From the NCBI GenBank assembly GCA_905236535.1, contig CAJOQN010000056.1, positions 1-11,463 on the forward strand: a DNA stretch of 11,463 bases, given 5' to 3'. Positions 6,767 through 11,463 of this stretch are shown one piece after another (position 1 is the first letter of the stretch; every line of letters begins with the position of its first letter). Made by a program: the position numbers and the translations under genes. Origin of the DNA: an uncultured Bacilli bacterium. GTDB taxonomy: Bacteria; Bacillota_I; Bacilli_A; RFN20; CAG-826. Below the pieces are notes generated by a model. It saw only the letters and a program-made list of their open reading frames with translations, was not told the DNA's origin and did no database searches.

Positions 6767-7303
6767 TTATTTTTGGATAGTTTCTTTTTTCTTTTCTTTT
6801 TCTAAGAAGTCTTCGCCCTTTATCGCTTCACTGGTGGAGAGGTCATTATAATTTTGTTGTCTTAAGACTTCATACGCTAAGATAGCGACACAGTTAGAGA
6901 GATTTAAACTTCTAGCATTTGGAACCATCGGAATTCTTAATAAGCGGTGAGGATGCTCCCTCAAGATATCATGGGGAATACCGGTAGATTCTCTCCCAAA
7001 CATTAAATAATAATCGTTAACAGGGTCTTTAAAATCAAAGCTTGAATAAACAGCTTTCGCGTACCTGGTGATGTAATAAATATCATCGTCATGATGTTTT
7101 TTATCGAATTCCTCATAGGAATCATAATATTCCATCTTCAGATCGTCGATATAGTCGAGGCCCACTCTCTTGAGATCTTTTGAATCAATAGAAAATGATA
7201 AAGGACCAATGATATGAAGTTTAGCCCCTATCGCCACACAGGTTCTCATGATATTCCCAGTGTTTTGAGGTTTTTCTGGACGATATAAAACGATATGAAT
7301 CAT
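6767..7303 (-). CDS. trmL: tRNA (cytidine/uridine-34 2'-O)-methyltransferase TrmL
   Basis: TrmL is a SPOUT-class SAM enzyme that 2'-O-methylates the wobble nucleotide of leucine tRNAs. The product is 178 aa. The N-terminal motif PEKPQNTGNIMRT (9-21) carries the catalytic-site Asn and Arg. The knotted SAM site has FGRESTGIP at 102-110, RIPMVPNARSLNLSN at 123-137 and the final helix CVAILAYEVLRQ at 138-149. All expected motifs are present. Residues 150-178 form a charged Lys/Glu-rich tail beyond the core; E. coli TrmL is about 157 aa. The ATG at 7303 has no Shine-Dalgarno, and an A/T-rich -10 lies directly upstream. The gene diverges from the kinase-fold gene and converges on rqcH. Confidence 0.95.
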   Translation of the reverse strand: MIHIVLYRPEKPQNTGNIMRTCVAIGAKLHIIGPLSFSIDSKDLKRVGLDYIDDLKMEYYDSYEEFDKKHHDDDIYYITRYAKAVYSSFDFKDPVNDYYLMFGRESTGIPHDILREHPHRLLRIPMVPNARSLNLSNCVAILAYEVLRQQNYNDLSTSEAIKGEDFLEKEKKKETIQK

Positions 7304-7310
7304 ATATGTA

Positions 7311-7318
7311 ATTTTATA
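7311..7318 (-). promoter_or_regulatory. -10 region of trmL, probably leaderless
   Basis: Overlapping candidates TATAAA (7318-7313) and TAAAAT (7316-7311) lie on the minus strand. TAAAAT is 7 nt from the ATG at 7303, which would place the transcript start at or beside the start codon. No ribosome binding site is visible. Confidence 0.45.
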
Positions 7319-7339
7319 ATTTTTTAATAAAAATAATAA

Positions 7340-7348
7340 TGGTAAAAT
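7340..7348 (+). promoter_or_regulatory. Extended -10 promoter of the kinase-fold gene, probably leaderless
   Basis: TGG followed by TAAAAT (7343-7348) forms an extended -10, and seven bases (TAATTTA) separate it from the ATG at 7356. The arrangement matches that of rqcH. There is no Shine-Dalgarno. Confidence 0.5.
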
Positions 7349-7355
7349 TAATTTA

Positions 7356-8123
7356 ATGGATGAATCCTTTGATTTTAAGAAATATTTTGAAACACGTTTA
7401 GGAAGACCTGTTCATTCCTACTATGTGAAAAAAGACGCTTTATTTGGGCCCTCATATTTTATTAATGATGCTTATGTCTTAAAAAAATATGATGAACCAT
7501 TAAACAAAGAATTATCTTTAGAGAGATTGGATTCTGTTCATGAGATTATTAAAAACGATAAAACAAGTGAAAAGGTTTTATATATCGATAGAAATAATCT
7601 TGTGAAGATTACCAAACTTGTACACGGAGATCTTTCCTATGAAGATGAACCAAGTATCTCTCAAGTGAGAAATGTGGCGAAAGCTTTAAAAAAGCTTCAT
7701 AAACATGTCTCTGAATATGACGTTCCGTTAGATATTGTTTCTCTATTTTATAAATATAAAGATTTAAGCGAAGAACATCTTGATAAGATTTATGAAAACC
7801 GGATTGTGAGAGAATTTAATAATATTAAAGATAAAATCCCAATTGGTCTATGCCATAACAACCTTAATAAAGATAATATCATCTATCGTTTCGATAGCGT
7901 CTTCCTCATCAATTATGAACTCGCGAATATCAACTATACCTATTTTGATTTAGCCTCATATATCCATGAGAATAAATTATCTCAAAAGAATAAAGAAGAA
8001 TTCTTAAAAACCTATTTTGGGGCCAAATATAATTCCTTAAAAGAAAAACGGGTCGAGATTCTCATCCGTTTCCTTGAAGGCTTTATGTATTATTATCAGC
8101 AATACTTGTTAAATAGAAAATAA
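7356..8123 (+). CDS. Aminoglycoside phosphotransferase/choline kinase-fold protein, probable pseudokinase
   Basis: The 255-aa product has the APH/choline kinase (LicA-like) architecture. The N-lobe has a nucleotide-loop-like FGPSYFIND (30-38) and a strand YVLKKY (40-45) whose Lys43 or Lys44 could be the ATP-contacting Lys. The C-lobe has the Brenner-type motif LCHNNLNKDNII at 165-176 and the metal-loop motif FLINYELANINY at 183-194, followed by YFDLASYIHEN at 196-206. In active members these read HNDLxxxN and LIDxEYA. Here the catalytic Asp is Asn169 and the metal-binding Asp is Asn186, while Asn174, Glu188 and the FDLA motif are kept. Codons at 7860 and 7911 (AAC, AAT) confirm both changes. 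The family phosphorylates choline, thiamine or sugar alcohols; no substrate can be named here. It may bind a ligand without phosphotransfer. The gene diverges from trmL and ends at a terminator shared with ppa. Confidence 0.85.
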   Translation: MDESFDFKKYFETRLGRPVHSYYVKKDALFGPSYFINDAYVLKKYDEPLNKELSLERLDSVHEIIKNDKTSEKVLYIDRNNLVKITKLVHGDLSYEDEPSISQVRNVAKALKKLHKHVSEYDVPLDIVSLFYKYKDLSEEHLDKIYENRIVREFNNIKDKIPIGLCHNNLNKDNIIYRFDSVFLINYELANINYTYFDLASYIHENKLSQKNKEEFLKTYFGAKYNSLKEKRVEILIRFLEGFMYYYQQYLLNRK

Positions 8124-8147
8124 AATACTGCTTAAGCAGTATTTTTT
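8122..8147. terminator. Bidirectional intrinsic terminator between the kinase-fold gene and ppa
   Basis: A perfect palindrome has arms AAAATACTGC (8122-8131) and GCAGTATTTT (8136-8145) around the loop TTAA. T-runs follow on the plus strand (8142-8147), and A-rich sequence upstream gives a T-rich run on the minus strand. It overlaps the stop codons of both convergent genes. Confidence 0.85.
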
Positions 8148-8709
8148 AATAACCTCTCGCCTTTCTTTGCGCTTTGATTTTAGGTTCGATTTGAATGCGA
8201 TAAGCGCGCGTGTATTCTTCAATTAATTGTTTAGCAGCGTCTCTTCCTTTCACGGTTTCAATCGCTGTTTCTTTTCCTTCTAAAGTTTTATAAACCGAGA
8301 AGAAATGTTTAATCTCATCCATGATGTGAGTGGGAATCTCGGAGATATCGTTATAACAGGAATAAAATGGATCATTAATCGCGACCGCGATAATCTTTTC
8401 ATCTTCAAGTCCCGCATCGGTCATCGCCATCACTCCAATGGGTTTGGCGTTTACAAAGGACATTGGGAGGATTGGTTCACTACAAAGGACTAAAACATCA
8501 AGGGGATCATAATCCTTACCAAAGGTCCGGGGAATAAAACCATAATTTTGTGGGTAGATGGTTGAGGTATATAAAACGCGGTCTAAAATCAAATGACCAG
8601 TTTCTTTATCTAATTCATATTTATTTTTTGAACCTTTTGAGATTTCAATTAACACTAAAAAGGATTCAGGGGTTACTCTTTCAGGAGCAACATCGTGCCA
8701 TGGATGCAT
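8146..8709 (-). CDS. ppa: Inorganic pyrophosphatase, family I
   Basis: This soluble Mg-dependent enzyme hydrolyses pyrophosphate to phosphate and so pulls biosynthetic reactions forward. The 187-aa length fits family I. Active-site residues line up with the E. coli enzyme: Glu22, Lys30, Arg44, Tyr52 and Tyr56 (IYPQNYGFIPRT, 51-62), the metal cluster Asp66, Asp68 and Asp71 (DYDPLDVLVL), Asp98 and Asp103 with Lys105 (TDAGLEDEK), and Tyr140-Lys141. Nothing key is missing. The start is the ATG at 8709, preceded by AAAGGAGGT (8724-8716) with 7 nt after GGAGG. I see no strong promoter match upstream. Bacillus subtilis uses an unrelated family II enzyme, so the family I type is informative for the lineage. 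It converges on the kinase-fold gene and diverges from the lipoprotein gene. Confidence 0.97.
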   Translation of the reverse strand: MHPWHDVAPERVTPESFLVLIEISKGSKNKYELDKETGHLILDRVLYTSTIYPQNYGFIPRTFGKDYDPLDVLVLCSEPILPMSFVNAKPIGVMAMTDAGLEDEKIIAVAINDPFYSCYNDISEIPTHIMDEIKHFFSVYKTLEGKETAIETVKGRDAAKQLIEEYTRAYRIQIEPKIKAQRKARGY

Positions 8710-8748
8710 ATATCTACCTCCTTTATTAGGTTATCACACTATCACAAT

Positions 8749-8776
8749 TTGTAAAAATATACAAATATGATAAAGT
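8749..8776 (+). promoter_or_regulatory. Promoter of the lipoprotein gene
   Basis: TTGTAA (8749-8754) is followed after 16 nt by TAAAGT (8771-8776), which is preceded by TGA, giving an extended -10. Nine bases separate the -10 from the ATG at 8786, so the leader would be only about 2-3 nt. No good Shine-Dalgarno is present. Confidence 0.5.
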
Positions 8777-8785
8777 ATTAAAGAA

Positions 8786-9454
8786 ATGAAAAAGTTCAAC
8801 AAAGTTTTGTTAATTGGAATCCTCCCATTATTATTGACCTCATGTGCTAAAAATAAACACGCTATTTATGTCAGTAAGAGCCTGGAAGTGATGATGTACC
8901 AAGATGACGCCGCTAAATATAGTGATTATCTTTTTGTTAATGTGAACGCCGCTCAATTAATCAATCTATGTGAGAGTGAAGCGACTTTCATTTTATATTT
9001 CCACGCCACCAATTGTTCAGCGTGTCATGATTGTTCAGAGAATTGGTCTAATTATTTAAAAAATAATTCTTACACGATCTATGCTTATAATATTGAAAAG
9101 AATAATGATTATGATTCTTTAACAGCGTATAATTCACTCTATTTCCCTGAAGCAACAGTCACTCCAAGAGTCTTAATCGCTTCTAAAGGTGTCTTTATTG
9201 ATGAAGTCGTTTCCACAAAATTGACAAGCAGTTATTTCTTTAAAGGAGCGGTTAGTTCTTTTATGAAAGATTTCTCGCTTTATACTGCGACCACGACGGA
9301 GGGGATTAATTATTTTACCACTAACTTCCCCGATGGTGAGATTGTCACTCTTGACACCAGCAATCACGAAGACGCTAAACTCAAATATCGAACATATTAT
9401 AATAAAGACTTAAATAAAGATATTCTCTTCGTCGATTCAGCATTATTAAAATAA
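8786..9454 (+). CDS. Secreted lipoprotein with a thioredoxin-like domain
   Basis: The 222-aa product has a lipoprotein signal peptide: basic MKKFNK, a hydrophobic core to about 17, and the lipobox LTSC with Cys20 as the lipidated residue, so it should be anchored on the outer face of the membrane. Residues about 45-160 look like a thioredoxin fold. They have a strand FILYFHA at 68-74, then the redox motif CSAC (77-80) with a third Cys at 83, and TPRVLI at 126-131, which supplies the cis-Pro typical of the fold. Residues 160-222 show no recognised motif. It could be a thiol-disulfide oxidoreductase or reductant for exported proteins, or resemble the bacteriocin-transport accessory group; the exact role is unknown. 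No partner such as CcdA or DsbD is visible nearby. It ends in a terminator shared with atpC. Confidence 0.8.
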   Translation: MKKFNKVLLIGILPLLLTSCAKNKHAIYVSKSLEVMMYQDDAAKYSDYLFVNVNAAQLINLCESEATFILYFHATNCSACHDCSENWSNYLKNNSYTIYAYNIEKNNDYDSLTAYNSLYFPEATVTPRVLIASKGVFIDEVVSTKLTSSYFFKGAVSSFMKDFSLYTATTTEGINYFTTNFPDGEIVTLDTSNHEDAKLKYRTYYNKDLNKDILFVDSALLK

Positions 9455-9477
9455 GTAAGGACTTGTCCTTACTTTTT
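9453..9477. terminator. Bidirectional intrinsic terminator between the lipoprotein gene and atpC
   Basis: Inverted repeat arms AAGTAAGGAC (9453-9462) and GTCCTTACTT (9465-9474) with a TT centre form a strong hairpin. T-rich sequence follows on both strands. It covers the lipoprotein stop and the atpC stop codon (9471-9469), and terminates the ATP synthase operon. Confidence 0.82.
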
Positions 9478-9879
9478 ATTAAATTCATTGTAGAGATTAA
9501 TACGGTTCGTCGCTCGATTAATGGCGGAGTAAACTCTTGCGACATCGATGCTTTCATCTTTTTCATCTAAACGGGCTTTTGCTCTTTCTAAAGCTCTTAA
9601 AGCGCGGTCAATATCGATATCAGAAGCATTTTCCACGGAGTCTAAAAGAAGAATAGTCTGATCTTCTTTAACATAGATGATTCCCCCACCGATTGCATAG
9701 GTAAAAACGGCATTATTAATACGAATACGCATCTTAGAAATAAGAAGGGTGGACACTAAAGGAGCGTGACCAGGAAGAATTCCTAAAACAGAATGATTCG
9801 CGCGCACCTCTAAATAATCGACGTCATTGTCGAAATATTGTCCAAATGGGGTAATAATCTTCACTCTAAATTGTTTCAT
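9469..9879 (-). CDS. atpC: ATP synthase F1 epsilon subunit
   Basis: The epsilon subunit sits on the central stalk of F1 and couples rotation to catalysis; its C-terminal helices can inhibit ATP hydrolysis. The 136-aa product has the N-terminal beta-sandwich (about 1-85) with FRVKIITPFG at 4-13, the conserved LGILPGHAPLVS at 32-43 and a GGG turn near 64-66. The C-terminal helical hairpin follows (about 90-130), with RALRALERAKARL at 91-103. The ATG at 9879 starts 1 nt after the atpD stop, and no Shine-Dalgarno is obvious, so translation is probably coupled to atpD. It is the last gene of the operon. Confidence 0.96.
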   Translation of the reverse strand: MKQFRVKIITPFGQYFDNDVDYLEVRANHSVLGILPGHAPLVSTLLISKMRIRINNAVFTYAIGGGIIYVKEDQTILLLDSVENASDIDIDRALRALERAKARLDEKDESIDVARVYSAINRATNRINLYNEFNKK

Positions 9880-9880
9880 A

Positions 9881-11296
9881 TTATTGAATTTCTAAGGTTT
9901 TGGCTTTCTTTTTAACATCCTCGATTGTTCCGACATATAAGAAGCTCACTTCTGGGAGATCATCAACTTCTCCATCCAAGATGGCTTTAAAGCTACGAAC
10001 GGTGTCTTCCACTTTGACATAGATTCCAGGAATCCCGTTAAATTGCGTGGCGACATGGAATGGTTGAGAGAGGAAATTACGAATTTTTCTCGCTCTATTA
10101 ACGGTGAGTTTATCTTCATCGCTTAATTCATCCATACCTAAGATAGCGATAATATCGCTTAAATCTTTATATCTTTGAAGAATCTCGATGACACGACGAG
10201 CGACTTTATAATGCTCTTCGCCCACCACTCCGGGTTCCAAAGCATTAGAGGATGAGGCTAATGGATCAACCGCGGGGAATATACCTAAAGAAGCAATACC
10301 TCTATCTAAAACCGTCTTAGCATCTAAGTGTGAGAAGGTTGTTGCAGGGGCGGGGTCACTAAGATCGTCCGCAGGAACATAAATCGCTTGAACCGAGGTA
10401 ATCGAGCCTTCTTTGGTGGAGGTAATTCTCTCTTGAAGCTGTCCCATTTCAGTTGCTAATGTAGGTTGATATCCAACCGCGGAAGGCATACGGCCTAAAA
10501 GGGCGGATACTTCACTACCAGCTTGGGTGAAACGGAAAATATTATCAATGAATAAAAGAACATCAGTGTTTTCATTATCACGGAAATATTCCGCGAGTGT
10601 TAAACCGGTGAGTCCCACTCTCATTCTCGCTCCCGGAGGTTCATTCATTTGGCCAAAGACCAACGCGGTGTTTGCTAAAACTCCGCTTTGTTTCATCTCG
10701 ACATATAAATCATTACCTTCACGGCTTCTCTCTCCGACGCCTGCAAAGACCGAAATACCATTTTTCTCGGAGGCAATATTTCTCATTAATTCTTGGATTA
10801 AAACGGTTTTTCCAACACCCGCGCCCCCAAATAATCCGACCTTGCCACCTCTGACGTATGGGCAGAGAAGATCGATAACTTTAATTCCAGTTTCAAAGAT
10901 TTCACTCTTCACCGATTGATCTTTAAATTTTGGAGGATTGCGGTGAATGGACATTCTCTTAGAATTCTTAAAAACTTCATCCCCAAGTTCATCAATAGGT
11001 TCGCCTAAAACATTGAACATACGTCCTAAAGTCTCTCTTCCAACCGGGACAGTAATAGGATTTTCGGTGGAGATGACATCCATCCCTCTCACTAATCCTT
11101 CAGTGGGTCCCATGGAGACGCATCTGACAACATCATCACCGATATGTTGAGCAACTTCGCAGGTTAATGATTTACCACCTTCTAAATCAATTTTTAAGGC
11201 GGTTAAAAGTTCTGGAAGATGTTCATCTTTAAAAGAGACATCGATGATTGGTCCGACGACTTGAATGATTTTTCCTTTGACTATAATTTGCTTCAT
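9881..11296 (-). CDS. atpD: ATP synthase F1 beta subunit
   Basis: This is the catalytic subunit of the F1 hexamer, located on the cytoplasmic face of the membrane complex. The 471-aa product is full length. It has the N-terminal barrel (about 1-80), Walker A GGAGVGKT at 157-164, the catalytic glutamate Glu189 in GVGER, Walker B LLFIDNIFR at 247-255, and the family signature PAPATTFSHLD at 315-325. The coupling loop DELSEED appears as DELSDED. Everything needed for catalysis is present, which favours a standard bacterial F-type enzyme over the atypical beta-like paralogues of mycoplasmas. The start is the ATG at 11296, with GGAGG (11308-11304) 7 nt upstream; this site overlaps the atpG stop codon. 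Confidence 0.98.
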   Translation of the reverse strand: MKQIIVKGKIIQVVGPIIDVSFKDEHLPELLTALKIDLEGGKSLTCEVAQHIGDDVVRCVSMGPTEGLVRGMDVISTENPITVPVGRETLGRMFNVLGEPIDELGDEVFKNSKRMSIHRNPPKFKDQSVKSEIFETGIKVIDLLCPYVRGGKVGLFGGAGVGKTVLIQELMRNIASEKNGISVFAGVGERSREGNDLYVEMKQSGVLANTALVFGQMNEPPGARMRVGLTGLTLAEYFRDNENTDVLLFIDNIFRFTQAGSEVSALLGRMPSAVGYQPTLATEMGQLQERITSTKEGSITSVQAIYVPADDLSDPAPATTFSHLDAKTVLDRGIASLGIFPAVDPLASSSNALEPGVVGEEHYKVARRVIEILQRYKDLSDIIAILGMDELSDEDKLTVNRARKIRNFLSQPFHVATQFNGIPGIYVKVEDTVRSFKAILDGEVDDLPEVSFLYVGTIEDVKKKAKTLEIQ

Positions 11297-11307
11297 AATA
11301 GGTCCTC

Positions 11308-11463
11308 CTATATCGCATTTGCGGCTGAGACAATCTCAGTTATTTCTTGGGTGATTGCTGTTTGACGAGCTTTATTAAATTCAATTTGTAGATCTTTTAA
11401 TATTTCTTCAGCATTATCGGTGGCGTTTTCCATGGCATTTCTTCTCGCGGCTTGTTCACAAAC
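11308..11463 (-). CDS. atpG: ATP synthase F1 gamma subunit, C-terminal 51 residues only
   Basis: The frame enters from the right edge and ends at a TAG at 11310-11308. It carries the conserved C-terminal helix of the gamma subunit, the rotating central shaft: an SEQAARRNAMENATDNA-like stretch (here starting with CEQAARRNAM), then FNKARQTAITQEITEIVSAANA. The Ala-rich end matches the family's usual termination. Only 11 nt separate its stop from the atpD start, and the atpD ribosome binding site overlaps the stop. The N-terminal part lies outside the window. Confidence 0.95.
   Translation of the reverse strand, partial: VCEQAARRNAMENATDNAEEILKDLQIEFNKARQTAITQEITEIVSAANAI

Noticed and set aside
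10527..10919. Open frame of 130 aa on the plus strand opposite atpD, and other plus-strand frames opposite priA, atpD and rlmN
   Set aside because: They lie antisense to strongly conserved genes, show no family features and have no promoter or ribosome binding site; they are shadow frames.
9881..11463. Possibility that atpG-atpD is one of the atypical F1-like clusters of mycoplasmas
   Set aside because: The beta subunit is canonical in length and motifs and is followed directly by a normal epsilon subunit and a terminator, as in standard operons.

Overview
The window is AT-rich, gene-dense bacterial chromosome. Gene content and order point to a low-GC Firmicutes or Mollicutes-like lineage. 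The gmk-priA-...-rsmB-rlmN order with rqcH next to gmk is a Bacillus-type arrangement, and the other end holds the distal part of an F-type ATP synthase operon (atpG-atpD-atpC). Tryptophan is encoded by TGG and the clear genes have no internal TGA, so the code is standard rather than Mycoplasma-type. My best guess is an uncultured, genome-reduced Bacilli or Mollicutes relative; this lineage call is inference at low confidence.

Layout. On the minus strand (1-5205), reading leftwards: gmk, priA, an acidic His-run protein of unknown function, rsmB, and rlmN cut by the left edge. Spacing is tight, with 24 nt between gmk and priA, 4 nt between the acidic gene and rsmB, and an 8-nt overlap between rsmB and rlmN. 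rqcH (ribosome quality control) diverges from gmk. After a 116-bp gap come trmL (minus) and, diverging from it, a kinase-fold gene (plus). This converges on ppa (minus) at a palindromic bidirectional terminator. A thioredoxin-like lipoprotein gene (plus) diverges from ppa and converges on atpC at a second bidirectional terminator. atpC, atpD and the 3' end of atpG fill the right end.

Functional theme. Most genes are housekeeping: translation and RNA modification (rlmN, trmL, rsmB, rqcH), replication restart (priA), nucleotide and phosphate metabolism (gmk, ppa) and energy (atpGDC). The unusual content lies inside ordinary-looking genes. The RsmB homologue has lost its SAM-binding motif and both catalytic cysteines. 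The kinase-fold protein has Asn in place of both catalytic Asp residues. RqcH lacks most of the central region where the helix-hairpin-helix domain normally sits. An acidic protein with five consecutive His occupies the slot where def/fmt sit in Bacillus. Several divergently transcribed genes have a -10 box placed so that the transcript would start at or next to the ATG (probable leaderless mRNAs), whereas priA, ppa, atpD, rlmN and the acidic gene have Shine-Dalgarno sites. I found no mobile element, CRISPR array, tRNA or rRNA.
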